From Agarophyton chilense (taxonomy: Eukaryota > Rhodophyta > Florideophyceae > Gracilariales > Gracilariaceae), in the NCBI GenBank assembly GCA_030374765.1, contig JARGXX010000001.1, positions 1,612,001 to 1,676,000 on the forward strand: a stretch of 64,000 nucleotides of DNA, in the 5' to 3' direction. Below the pieces are notes generated by a model that worked only from the letters and a program-made list of their open reading frames with translations, searched no databases and was not told where the DNA came from. Every line of letters begins with the position of its first letter. Position 1 is the first letter of the stretch. Made by a program: the position numbers and the translations under genes. Of this stretch, positions 1-12,549 are shown in pieces.

Positions 1-450
1 AATAGAGTACGCTATACAAAGGGTGAAGAGGGGGTTGAGGTGTGCAGAAGAGAAAAGAAAATATTGTTAGAAAATTTCAACTACCTTCCCTCTACAATAG
101 AGCCCTTCCAAAATGTTATGGACAAGGTTTCCAAGCCGAGAAGAGGAGAGCATTTGTCGTGGAAAGTGAAGAAGGAGAAAGGTTTGATGACGCAGTACAT
201 ACGCCCGGAACAGAAACCAAGAGATCTTATGAACGAGCTTGTGTCTCGCTTCACTCGTCCCGGAGACACTGTCATCGAATAATTTGCGGGAAGTTCCACG
301 ACTGCAACGTCTTGCCTGTCACTTCCGAAGCACCGAAAGTTCATTGGATGTGAGCTTGATGCCGCATGCTTCTGGCATGCAAGACAAAATGTGTTGGTGG
401 AGATGGCCCGTGCGTTAGACCGTGGAGACACGGACATTACCATGGACTAG
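1..450 (+). pseudogene. DNA N4/N6-methyltransferase C-terminal relic
   Basis: The frame is open from the left window edge, so the 5' part is missing. It reads through a stretch ending KPRDLMNELV...PGDTVIE, then TAA at 280-282, then in the same frame FAGSSTT...KFIGCELD, and ends at TAG 448-450. This is the C-terminal half of a PF01555-type DNA methylase: the helix before the cofactor site, the FxGxG-type motif (here FAGSS, so the second Gly is Ser) and the GxE strand. The usual D-P/L-F-A-G is replaced by E-stop-F-A-G. The catalytic DPPY-type motif would lie left of the window. The stop and the lost glycine argue for a dead copy. In eukaryotes such genes are usually acquired from bacteria, viruses or mobile elements; the source here is unknown. 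Confidence 0.6.
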
Positions 451-985
451 AGCACCCTACAGGAATCGAGACGGATTGTAGAAACATTTCCTTTGAACGG
501 AAGACCTACGAAGACTTGGAGGCCCCCGAATGGGTTTCCGCTTTTTCAACGTTTACCTCCACACATCGTCGTGTATTTTCAGAAAGTTTGGTGTAGTATT
601 CTGCACTGTCGGAATACCGATGGAAGATTTTTTTGGCTAAGTATGATGATACTCATAAGTGAGTGCAACAGCTCGGATGAAGTTATGAAGCGGCACCCCG
701 CAGATAGTCCCTGAGGTGGGGTATGTTACACGTGAGATCTCGGTCTGTCACGGCGCATCCGATTCAACCCTTTGTAGGGAAATACCGGATTGACAACGGC
801 GCTTATGCTGTAGTGGGTAGCCACGTGGCAACCATTATCCCGTACTGTAGAGGGGTTAATCGGCTAACCAAGTTTAAATTTAGATATTATTATGTGCGGC
901 GCTCACCCCTGTGCACCGTACTTAAGGCACAGAAGGGAGCGCCGACTCGAAAGTAAAGGAGACGACAAACGGGTTCACAACTCAA
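451..985. other. No recognisable gene
   Basis: Only short unrelated open frames are present, for example a 73-codon one at 493-714 that resembles nothing I know. It may be spacer between two pieces of the same decayed element. Confidence 0.4.
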
Positions 986-1979
986 TTGTTCTTTGTTCAG
1001 GCTTCCTCAACCGGAGATACGGACAATCTACAACAAGTATTTGTCCGTTCAAGAGTACCAACCAAAGAGAAGAAACTGGAAAAGGAGTTTAGTGTGGTCA
1101 TCACGGAGTTAGTGCTGGTCGACAAGCACGACATGAAGCTCGTGCAAACCGATTCAGGGGGACAGAGCGCGTCAGCGAAGATTGAGACGACCTATCAAAA
1201 AAACTCCGCACCACGCCTACGGTCTAGGAGGAAGAACATCATTGTGGACGATGAAAACGTTTCAGAGGAAGAGGTTATTATTTTGGGCGAGACACGACGT
1301 ACCGGGAGGAGGACGAGGTCGTCGAAGATAAAGAAGAGAAAGGCCTCTGAAGCTCCAGTAGATTCGGAAGAGTGGGTAACAACTTCAAAGAAGAGGCAGA
1401 CTGGGGCGGGAGCGGCTTCCCTGGGTGTTCTAAACGCCTCAAATGTGATTGAGGTGTTACAGAACATGCCGAAGAAGGGATTGAAGAGCTTGTTGGGGGA
1501 GAAAAAGGTCTTGGAGCTGTCTTTTAGTGACAGGGAAGATGGAAATGGAGAGCCGGAGGGTGTATTTGCGGCGATTAAGTACGGATGGGGAGGGGGGTGC
1601 GTTGAAGGATTGGATGGCGAGCTATGGGGAAGAGGTGGAAGGGGAGTTTTCGGCTATTGGTGAGGTGATTGGGAAGGCTGTGGGAGAAGGAATGCGGCGG
1701 GTTGGGAAGGTGTTTGCGCGAAAAGTAATGGAGGAGGTGAGGGAGCGGGAGCATGATGTGGGGGATCGCGTTACGAAGCAGTTCGGGGGGGTGAGGGGGC
1801 GGAAGCAAAAGTTGGGCGAGCGTCTTGTGAGGGAAATGAGGGCGATGATGGATCGTGATAGTCAGCTGGGAAAACGAGTTATGCGAGAGTTGAAAGTGGT
1901 GAGGGAACGAGGATGGAAACGAGAGCAGCATCTGATGAAGGAGACCATGGAGGTAAGAGAGAGAGTGTGCAAGTTGTAA
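986..1979 (+). pseudogene. Frameshifted charged/coiled-coil ORF, unknown family
   Basis: Two frames join near 1525-1535. The first (986-about 1530) encodes a Lys/Arg/Glu-rich, probably disordered stretch with basic nuclear-signal-like clusters (for example KIKKRK) followed by a short helix. The second (about 1527-1979) continues with a heptad-like, very charged helix rich in Glu, Arg, Val and Met. Neither has a convincing ATG at its 5' end; the first begins in frame with TTG, the second with GTG. Either an intron, a frameshift or decay separates them. The coding strand is strikingly purine-rich. I do not recognise the family; a mobile-element accessory protein is possible given the neighbours. 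Confidence 0.3.
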
Positions 1980-2716
1980 AATCATGTTTTGCAGCTGCAG
2001 AGGGCTTTGGAGGGACTGCAGACGGACAAGGGAGGTGGAAGGGGGAGAAAAGAAGTAGATAGGATTGGGAAAGAGTCTCATTTACGACCGGTCGAAGGGT
2101 CGAAAGGGGATGAGGAGAATGAACGGTTGGTGGGGAAGAAGAGGGTGGTAACTGCGGTAGATTTGGGACTGACAGTGATAAGGAAGACTGTTAAGGGAAG
2201 GGGGATAGGGAATCAAAGAGTTTTGTGGGGGAGGAGGGAGAGGTTGGGGAGAGGAGGCGTTTTGGGGATGGGAAGAATGAGTGCGGAAGTGGAGAGGACT
2301 CAGTTAGCCAAGACAAGCGGCGAGAGGGGGCAGAGAGTGTACCCCGGGAGTTTTGTGCGATGTTGTGTCCGGTGATGAAATGGATGGATGCCAAATGAGT
2401 TCTGGGTTCCGATGTGGTGGAAGGCGGTTGATGAAATAAATATGTTTTGACAGAATTGGTTCCTGACCGGTGATGCTGTTGACGTTCTTGAATGTGAAAC
2501 TAGAGACAAAAGGAAGGAAACATTCAATTAGCATCGAACTGCGATTAGCACTGTGGCTTCTATGGGGCGTAGAAACGTCATTTCCAAAAAATTGAAAATC
2601 TTCAGTATGCAACGGGTGTGAGCTGGCGCGAACTGCAACTCCACTAAAATTTTCAGGACTTTGCGCTCCAAAAAAGCTATCCAGAACAATAAATTAGCAT
2701 TCCGAGAACACAGACA
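1980..2716. other. Purine-rich spacer with weak ORF
   Basis: The plus strand remains strongly G/A-rich to about 2380. A 128-codon frame (1989-2375) continues the same charged composition but has no ATG at its start. From 2380 the composition returns to normal and leads into the minisatellite. I see no RNA gene or promoter that I could defend. Confidence 0.35.
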
Positions 2717-3108
2717 AACGCACCAAGGCCAACGCACCAAGGCCAACGCACCAAGGCCAACGCACCAAGGCCAACGCACCAAGACCAACGCACCAAGGCC
2801 AACGCACCAAGGCCAACGCACCAAGGCCAACGCACCAAGGCCAACGCACCAAGGCCAACGCACCAAGGCCAACGCACCAAGGCCAACGCACCAAGACCAA
2901 CGCACCAAGGCCAACGCACCAAGGCCAACGCACCAAGGCCAACGCACCAAGGCCAACGCACCAAGGCCAACGCACCAAGGCCAACGCACCAAGGCCAACG
3001 CACCAAGGCCAACGCACCAAGGCCAACGCACCAAGGCCGACGCACCAAGGCCAACGCACCAAGGCCAACGCACCAAGGCCAACGCACCAAAGCTAACGCG
3101 CCAAGGCA
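2717..3108 (+). repeat. 14-bp minisatellite, 28 units
   Basis: The unit aacgcaccaaggcc repeats 28 times without a length change (392 bp = 28 x 14). Only a few units differ: G to A giving aagacc in the units starting at 2773 and 2885 (112 bp apart, 8 units), a g for the first a in the unit at 3039, and two degenerate end units at 3081 and 3095. Because 14 is not a multiple of three, every frame cycles through all phases and stays open on both strands, giving 14-residue peptide repeats: Gln/Thr/Lys/Pro-rich on plus, Trp/Cys/Leu/Val-rich on minus. The ORFs crossing it are therefore artefacts of the repeat. Confidence 0.95.
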
Positions 3109-3776
3109 TTCGCCAAGCGCAAGCACCGCGTCTCCTTCGCCTCCACACTCCCCCGTCACCTCCTTCCTCGCAACCCCAGCGCGCCGCCCCAACATCGCCA
3201 CCCTGCGCTCGTGCCCACGCTATGCCCGCATTGGACTACGCCGCATCCGCCAGACGTCGCCGAAACGCCGTTGACCGCCAGCCTGAAAATGGCTACACCC
3301 TATACAGCCTTGCCAAGTCCACCTGCTTGGCGTGAGAGCGTGTGCGCCAACTGTACGCCACCGGTTCCAACGCTTGCGCGTATTCGTTTGCCGACGTTAG
3401 ACGTGGGTACAACTCGTATGATGCGTTTACCTCCAAGAAGATTTTTGGCTCCCTATACTGCGCCTTGGTGGCCAAGCTTGTTCAGGACGTCTTCTTCAAG
3501 CGAGAGCATCTAGCTGTTATGTTTAAGGACCTGCTCCGCGCAATAATTGTGGACATCGCGTTGCAGTTTGCTATGCTCGCTGCGCTCGTGCATGATTACA
3601 ACTTTCGAAAGACGAGTCTAGTGTACTCCATTGATGTAGAGACGTTCCTACAGCCAAAACTATACCATGTTAGCGTCGATCGCTTTATGAAGACTACCTT
3701 GGCTTCAAAAAATTTTGATGAAGAGGCCATACCGTTCCAAAAAAAAACTGTTAGGGCGATGTGGCATTGGCGATAA
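3109..3776 (+). pseudogene. Orphan ORF with internal TGA, unknown
   Basis: The frame leaving the minisatellite continues through a Pro/Ala/Arg-rich segment, stops at TGA 3333-3335 and then stays open in the same frame to TAA at 3774-3776. The second part (144 codons from a GTG at 3342, no early ATG) looks protein-like, with mixed hydrophobic and charged content and a helical stretch near the middle, but I recognise no family. It may be a relic with one nonsense mutation or a spliced exon. Confidence 0.25.
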
Positions 3777-5597
3777 AAGCGTTTTTCTGGTTGGCATCTT
3801 TGGACACTGCAATTCCATCCCGAACGTCCTCCGATTCGACCTCTGTGCTACCTGTCGTACAATCACCTCTGGGGTATGCTACTGTCTTGTCTTGGGAGCG
3901 TGGTGACGCTCAACTGTAGGGCGTGTGGTGACGCTCAACGTTAGAAGGTAGAAGTAATAAACCTAGATGGTAACAGGGCACCCTGAAAACCCGCAGGGGC
4001 AAACGGCGAGGCAACTAGCCTATACCGTGTAGGTGAACGATGGTAGGCGTCGACGCGCGGGAAAGCATGTGTAGTAGTTGACAAACGATGAACCAAAAGG
4101 TATAGTCGTGACCCAAGTGGTGCCTGTCTTTATCATATTAAAATGGGGGAGGTGCAGTGCCCCATATGCAGTGGAATGAACTCTCCAGATCACCCGGGAG
4201 GTGCCAGCAAGGCACGGTCTCTGACTTAGTGTCAGAGACCTGGCCAGCACTGGCTACAGTGACAGGTGGCCACGCTACTACTGTACTAAAACAAATATAA
4301 TTACAATTACAAGCACTAGCAATTACTCAACTAGAAGGTACATGTCAACGATACACGTGGCTGACAACACCTAGATGGTAGCTCGCCTGGAGCTGCATGG
4401 CCAATGATCCCTCGCATCCATCACCTACAAGGTCAGTGAAGTATATTGACAACCTCAAAGGTCAGACTTTCTGCCACTATACGACACTACGAAGGCAGCC
4501 ACCCTCGCCTTTGCACCTCTCGGCTACTGATTGCTGATCAGTACAAGAACCATCCACTTGCCAAGGTCTTCTGAACCCAAAATACTTGCCATTACTACTG
4601 CATCTCTGATCAGTGTCAAAGCCAGTTAAGGAAGAAGTCCAAAAAAGCCAAACCTCTACCATCGCGTACTTGAAGTTGCCCTGCAAGTATGACCGCAAAC
4701 AAAGAATCAAACAATGAGCTGTGTGCCCGTCTCTGGCCCCGCTATTACGGATTTGGAGGTTCTTGTGGTTTATAAAGGATATTTTACACGGTAGTAGAGT
4801 AAATTGTTATGAAACGTGTCGACAGATTGTTATTAAGAAGAAATGTAAGTAATGGTGAAGTTAGGCTTCGGCGGTAGAGGTGCGGGAGAGTGATGACGGT
4901 GTTTGGAGCTCAATGTTGATGATGAAGGCATGGTGACGCCTGACAGAATACCAGCTTGTTGGATATTCTCAGAAAGGCGTGGAGAAGCAGTCCGTGAAAG
5001 GAAAGCACTAGGGTGGGAGGAGAAAAGAGCGCAGCACTTTCTGGACGAAGAGGCTGCTGGATAAAAATGCATCTTGGTTGGGCGCAAATCGCCGTGCCGT
5101 GACAATATAAACGGATTTCATTTTTTGTCTGGGAATTGGAGCTGATCTGATCGCTACAAGAGAAATCCAATATTCGCAGTCGTGAAAGTTTTTTGTATCA
5201 CGTTGTGCTAATTCCGCAAGCCGAGATGTAGCCGGTCACAAGAGGCGTGTTTTGTACCATGCAAAAGGGTGTGATATTGTCTCCTTTCTTGCAAGCATGC
5301 CCCTTATGGATAGTCTATGACCGACGTGTGTTTCGTGTACAAGTGTGCTCGTCGCCACACCTCTGTTTAAAGAATATCTTCAGTACAGAATCATTAACGA
5401 ACCTCTTCCGTCATGCCGAAGGCTCATCAGGGTGTCGAAGAGAGCCGCAAGACAGCCCTTAGAGAGCAAGTCAACAGCTGTCACCGTTTTACTTCGGTGC
5501 TGCACCACCCCATCTCGTAGTCTGCTTTCCTGAAGGCTTTTCCTCAGTTATACTGCTTTCGTCAAGTCTCATTCTCTTCCTCAATCGCTTCTTCAAA
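3777..5597. other. Noncoding region, 1.8 kb
   Basis: No supported gene. A 15-base motif (gtggtgacgctcaac) occurs twice within 27 bp at about 3901-3940. A cluster of hairpins lies at 4201-4259 (listed separately). Several 70-90 codon minus-strand frames at 4833-5170 lack recognisable similarity. The last few hundred bases upstream of 5598 are pyrimidine-rich and probably hold the promoter and 5' UTR of the glutaredoxin gene. Confidence 0.4.
4201..4259. repeat. Three consecutive hairpins
   Basis: Perfect inverted repeats follow each other: gtgcc-agcaa-ggcac (4201-4215); ggtctctgac-ttagt-gtcagagacc (4216-4240, 10-bp arms, 5-nt loop); and cactg-gcta-cagtg a few bases later. Such an array could be the end of a structured RNA, a termination signal or part of a decayed element; nothing around it decides. 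Confidence 0.6.
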
Positions 5598-6044
5598 ATG
5601 GCTTCACGTAGAATCCTGAACACAATGTCAGTTTTTCGCCGTAACTTGTGTCAGACAACGGATTCACACACGGACTTCGCTCGAGTGGTGAAGGAAAAGC
5701 CAGCTCTGAATGCCATGGACCGCATTAAAGATCAACTCGAAGAATCGAAGGTTGTCCTATATATGAAGGGGCTTCCATCATACCCGCAGTGCGGTTTCTC
5801 CTTCAAGGCGGTGCAGATCTTGAATGCCATTGGTGTCGAATATAGAGCTCACAACGTTCTAGCGGATGAAGATCTACGCGGCGCCATAAAGAGATATAGC
5901 TCATGGCCTACAATCCCACAGCTGTACGTGGGCGGCGAATTTGTCGGTGGCTCCGATATTATTGAAGATATGGCTAGAAAAGGTGAATTGCAGGAGATGT
6001 TTACGAAATCAGGCGCTGTGATGGGTGAGAAGCCTCCATCGTAA
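5598..6044 (+). CDS. GRX5: Mitochondrial monothiol glutaredoxin (GRX5/GLRX5 type)
   Basis: 148-residue monothiol glutaredoxin. The active site is CGFS (Cys65-Ser68) within the family context YMKGxPxxPQCGFS. The glutathione-binding WPTIPQLY stretch (residues 103-110), GG(E/D)F and GGSDI follow at the expected spacing. Residues 1-40 are Arg/Ser-rich without acidic runs at the start, as in a mitochondrial presequence. The family transfers [2Fe-2S] clusters from the ISCU scaffold to downstream targets. The ATG lies in an A-rich context (tcaaaATGgct). It is a single exon. It converges on the PRPP synthetase gene, with 373 bp between the two stops. Confidence 0.93.
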   Translation: MASRRILNTMSVFRRNLCQTTDSHTDFARVVKEKPALNAMDRIKDQLEESKVVLYMKGLPSYPQCGFSFKAVQILNAIGVEYRAHNVLADEDLRGAIKRYSSWPTIPQLYVGGEFVGGSDIIEDMARKGELQEMFTKSGAVMGEKPPS

Positions 6045-6417
6045 AGTTGTTAATGCGTTTACCGGTCTAACGGAAGACTCCCTGCGATGCCTCTGTATCT
6101 TGCTTGGTCATGATCTATTCTTACTTGAGTTTCGCTTCATTGTTCCACAACACGCTGGAACAGAGTCAAGCCGGTGCTGAACTCTTCATACAATATCTCA
6201 GTCGTGCGAAACAGTAAGGGCTGGAAGAGTTCAGCATATTTAGTCCCCTCTCTCACGCGACCATAAAGCCAAATGCTATGAACCATACCGTACTCTTTCT
6301 CCTAATGATTCTCAGTCTTGGGGACCCAGAGATAAATAAGAGCAGTGTTCGACAGATGTGGATGTGCGTTGAGGTCAATGATGTGACACGCTATTTCGCA
6401 CATTTACCAGTTCCCGG
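6045..6417. other. Convergent intergenic spacer
   Basis: The 3' ends of GRX5 and PRPP synthetase face each other here. An 80-codon plus-strand frame (6278-6520) runs into the PRPP synthetase antisense and is unlikely to be real. Confidence 0.5.
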
Positions 6418-7692
6418 TCAACGACTGCTTTGCTCATGCACCCTCCACACCTGTTCTCCAAGAAGTTCAGCGATAGACAGCACAGTTAATTGTTCAAATT
6501 TCTTTTCCTCTGGCACTTGAATGCTGTTCGTTACAATGACTTCCTCAAATACTCCAGAAGATAATCGCTCCACAGCAGGTCCCGAGAATATGGGATGAGT
6601 AGCGCAAGCAAAGACTTGACGCGCTCCTTGTTCTCGAAGCATTTTCGCCGCCTCACAGATTGTGCCCGCAGTATCGATCATATCATCGACAATAATCGCA
6701 GTTTGATCCTTAACGTCTCCCACGAGATTCAAAACTTTTGCAACATTATGACCATCTCTTCTTTTGTCGATTATTGCCAATGGAGAGTCGTTAACCCCCT
6801 TGGCGAAGGCTCTGGCCCTTGCCACCCCACCAACGTCTGGTGCAACAACCACAACATCATCAAGTTGTTTGGCGCGCACGTATTTTTCCAGAACACTTGA
6901 AGCGTAGACGTGATCAACAGGAATGTCGAAGAATCCACAAGTTTGTGGAGAATGAATATCCATTAGAACAATTCTGTCGACACCTGCGGAAGAAAGCATG
7001 TTCGCCACAAGCTTGCTCGTTAGTGCCTCTCTTCTTCGACGATCCGGGTCTATCAGTCGATCTGCACGAGCGTAACCGTAATATGGAATGACTGCAGTGA
7101 TTTGATGGGCTGAAGCTCTTCTACAAGCATCGATCATTAGTAGAAGCTGTATCAGATTGTCATTGGTAGGATACGATGTTCCTTGGATTAAGAATACATT
7201 ACAACCGCGGACAGATTCCTCAATGCGCACATATGTTTCCCCGTCTGAAAATGTCTTTAGTAGCATAGCTGATGGGCTTTGCTTTCCAACGTAGCGCGCG
7301 ATATCTTGCGCTAATGGCATATTTGATGATCCTGCAAATATGCGCATGCGATGAGAACCAAAATTAAGATGTGCTCGAGGCGTTTCCGTAGAAGGAATCG
7401 TGAAGTTATGCTCGTGTGAGACATCATGAGTTGGGGAAGTTGCTGATTTTTCTTCACCAGCGGAAATAGTGTTTCTTGGCTCAAGACGAAAAGGATTTGA
7501 TGAGCTTATGGGAAGAGCTACGAAAGAAGTTCGTTGCGATAATCCACTTCCAAATGTAGAGCAGCGCAGCGAGACTGGTGTCAAAAACGCGCTTGTTCTG
7601 AGACTTATTGGTACTGTTCCATTGTTTGATAAGATCAAACGTCGAGTGTTGAGGAAGCTTCCATGATTACTGAATGAAATAAATGCCACCAT
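6418..7692 (-). CDS. PRPS: Ribose-phosphate pyrophosphokinase with presequence
   Basis: 424 residues. It makes PRPP from ribose 5-phosphate and ATP for nucleotide, His and Trp synthesis. The mature domain starts near residue 115 (RMRIFAGSS). It shows the FSDGETYVRIEESVRG strand, the ATP-site segment VIPYYGYARADR, the MDIHSPQ motif, a VAPDVGG strand and the PRPP loop VDDMIDTAGT (about 335-344). The first 110 residues are Ser/Thr/Arg-rich with few acids, as expected for a plastid (or mitochondrial) transit peptide. The flexible loop after YARADR has the unusual sequence LIDPDRRRREAL instead of the common KxxxRExI. ATG at 7692. It is a single exon and diverges from the gyrase gene. Confidence 0.93.
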   Translation of the reverse strand: MVAFISFSNHGSFLNTRRLILSNNGTVPISLRTSAFLTPVSLRCSTFGSGLSQRTSFVALPISSSNPFRLEPRNTISAGEEKSATSPTHDVSHEHNFTIPSTETPRAHLNFGSHRMRIFAGSSNMPLAQDIARYVGKQSPSAMLLKTFSDGETYVRIEESVRGCNVFLIQGTSYPTNDNLIQLLLMIDACRRASAHQITAVIPYYGYARADRLIDPDRRRREALTSKLVANMLSSAGVDRIVLMDIHSPQTCGFFDIPVDHVYASSVLEKYVRAKQLDDVVVVAPDVGGVARARAFAKGVNDSPLAIIDKRRDGHNVAKVLNLVGDVKDQTAIIVDDMIDTAGTICEAAKMLREQGARQVFACATHPIFSGPAVERLSSGVFEEVIVTNSIQVPEEKKFEQLTVLSIAELLGEQVWRVHEQSSR

Positions 7693-10398
<2,706 letters not shown>

Positions 10399-10494
10399 AA
10401 AGCATTTCCAGTGCTTGAAATTCTAACTTACCTCAAGAATATAAACGAAATATCAGTGGTTCTTCATCACGGCTGCTTATTTTGTCATAGCGGA

Positions 10495-12549
10495 CTAGGT
10501 TGCAGGTTGGCAACATTGACAAATTGTATCTGGAATGGGAAACATAGCCGCTTGAATGCGTCTGTACGCTAGCCGAACTCTTTCCCGTATCTTCTCATCT
10601 TTGCACTCGACTTCCCCGGTCAGCATATCGATCCCCACTTTGGTCAGATCGATTAGCAGACGAATCTTATGGGGTGACCCTTTTAGTCTACGAACAGGTC
10701 CAAATCTTGCTGCGAGTAGCTTCCGTCCTATTCTGAGTATGTCGCTAACTGGTGCATCACCGTCATGCGGGGACTTTGACAAAGTTATTGCTGCCACCGC
10801 TTCAGTAAGCATATCTGATGCGTAGCCACTAGCCCAAGACATTCTCACTGATGTTCGTTCCTTGAGCTCTATAATGATAGCGCCCTTTGCCATTCTTATC
10901 ACTTCATGTTCAGGATCAAAATCGACGTCTCTGAAGGTCGTCATCAGTTGCGTTGCCAGTGTGATGAAGGGTTTGGAAAGTGGTATTATCTGATGTTGAT
11001 CAATATGTGTGAGTTTTAAAGTAGTATACTGAGGAAGATCTGAAGGGCTCACGAGCGTGTACGAAAAGTCCTGTTGAATGAGGAGCCCTGATACCCTTGT
11101 CCCCGGTTTAACCGCATTCTCAGCTTCATCCTGAGATAAAACGTTTATCGCTCGTGCCGTCAACTCGCTCCGAAACTTCAACCTAACTGTACTGCAGTTT
11201 AATGGAGAATGAAGATCCAGCTTTCTGCCGCCTTCCCCCTTGTTGTGAATAGTTTCCAAAGCTCCTCGGAGCCGAGCCATATTATTCTTCTCTCCGTGAA
11301 CAAGAATGCAATGAGTCGGCTTTATGTCCGCGATGAACATCCTTGTCTCTTTAAAATCAGCATGTGCAGCAAAGGTGATGTAATCGACACTGCAAGCGAG
11401 CTTTACATGTCTTCCATCAAGCCTTTGAATTGTCTCTGGTTCGGTCAGAACTTGCTTGGCCAAAGTTCCTTCAACAGAGTAGCCGCTTAACACTAACCCA
11501 TTCTGTTTACTGGTGCACCAGCGCTCGAACAATTCGCGAGATAGACCATTCTGTAACATTCCTGGGGATGCCATAAACACACAAGGGCCGTCGTCTTCAA
11601 AATGGTTTATGCCCCTGATGTTCTTTACGTACTTGAAATCAAAGGGATTGCTTATTTCGAACCTTCTTCTAACGTTGTCATTCATCATGTTAATGTACGT
11701 TTGATAGACAGGCATGCATCTCTGAGCGATCGCGCTTGCGTAGTATATAGGCACATCCTGCAAGTCAGGATTGGCCTCCCAGAATTCATCGAGAATGAGG
11801 AGCAACTCTTGTGCTCGCCCAAGAGCAAAAACAGGAAGCAAGACACGCCCACCCTGACGAACAACCCGTGCCACTCTATCCGTAAATCGCCTCTCTCGAA
11901 GTCGCCTTGCTTCGTGTTCTTGCACTCCGTACGTGGATTCCACAATAAGCACTTCCGGTCGGAACGGAGGTATTTCAGCGGCTTTTAGGTGTCTATCTTC
12001 TTCTCGTGAATAATCACCCGTGTAAAGCACTCGCACCCCAGCGATTTCAACTAGGAACATTGCACCTCCCAGTACATGTGCAGCATAGAATGGTCTGAAC
12101 TTAATACCGTTTACATTAACTTCAGCATGATAGTCAACAACTTCGATCCGGGACATGGTTCTGTCCACGTCTTCTTCAGTATATAGTGACTCCTCTCCGG
12201 GTGCATTCCGTGAAACTCGGACGAAGTCAGATAACAGTGCCTTATATATAGCTCTGGTCGGTTGAGTCATGAACACTCTTGCTTTTGGATTGAAGTTAGT
12301 TCTTTCCATCAAAAAGGGAAGACCAGCAGCGTGGTCGAGGTGATAGTGAGTAATGAGAACAAGGTCAATTTCTTCTGGTTCAATGGAATCAAAGAACGGA
12401 AGAGAGGATTCGCCTGAATATGCGGGATGAACGCCACAATCAAACATGACTGTCTTGCCCATGAACTTCAAAATGCAGCAAGACCTTCCTACTTCATTGC
12501 CTGCCCCAATGGGCATAATCTGCATCTCATTCTCCGCACTCACATTCAT
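10495..12549 (-). CDS. CPSF3: Cleavage and polyadenylation endonuclease CPSF73
   Basis: 684 residues, typical for the family. It has the metallo-beta-lactamase fold with HYHLDH (68-73), GAMFLVEIAGVRVLYTGDYS, ESTYG and the beta-CASP domain with VLLPVFALGRAQELLLIL, ending with the HADF and CILVHGEKNNM motifs. The C-terminal third is the CPSF73 dimerisation region. This is the zinc endonuclease that cuts pre-mRNA (and histone pre-mRNA) before polyadenylation in the nucleus. The ATG at 12549 (MNVSAENE) is chosen over the open frame upstream, which has only a TTG. It is a single exon, convergent with gyrB. Confidence 0.95.
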   Translation of the reverse strand: MNVSAENEMQIMPIGAGNEVGRSCCILKFMGKTVMFDCGVHPAYSGESSLPFFDSIEPEEIDLVLITHYHLDHAAGLPFLMERTNFNPKARVFMTQPTRAIYKALLSDFVRVSRNAPGEESLYTEEDVDRTMSRIEVVDYHAEVNVNGIKFRPFYAAHVLGGAMFLVEIAGVRVLYTGDYSREEDRHLKAAEIPPFRPEVLIVESTYGVQEHEARRLRERRFTDRVARVVRQGGRVLLPVFALGRAQELLLILDEFWEANPDLQDVPIYYASAIAQRCMPVYQTYINMMNDNVRRRFEISNPFDFKYVKNIRGINHFEDDGPCVFMASPGMLQNGLSRELFERWCTSKQNGLVLSGYSVEGTLAKQVLTEPETIQRLDGRHVKLACSVDYITFAAHADFKETRMFIADIKPTHCILVHGEKNNMARLRGALETIHNKGEGGRKLDLHSPLNCSTVRLKFRSELTARAINVLSQDEAENAVKPGTRVSGLLIQQDFSYTLVSPSDLPQYTTLKLTHIDQHQIIPLSKPFITLATQLMTTFRDVDFDPEHEVIRMAKGAIIIELKERTSVRMSWASGYASDMLTEAVAAITLSKSPHDGDAPVSDILRIGRKLLAARFGPVRRLKGSPHKIRLLIDLTKVGIDMLTGEVECKDEKIRERVRLAYRRIQAAMFPIPDTICQCCQPAT

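Noticed and set aside
2528-3335. Long Trp/Cys-rich minus-strand and Lys/Gln/Pro-rich plus-strand repeat proteins
   Set aside because: They exist only because the 14-bp minisatellite lacks stops in any frame; no family resemblance or start supports them.
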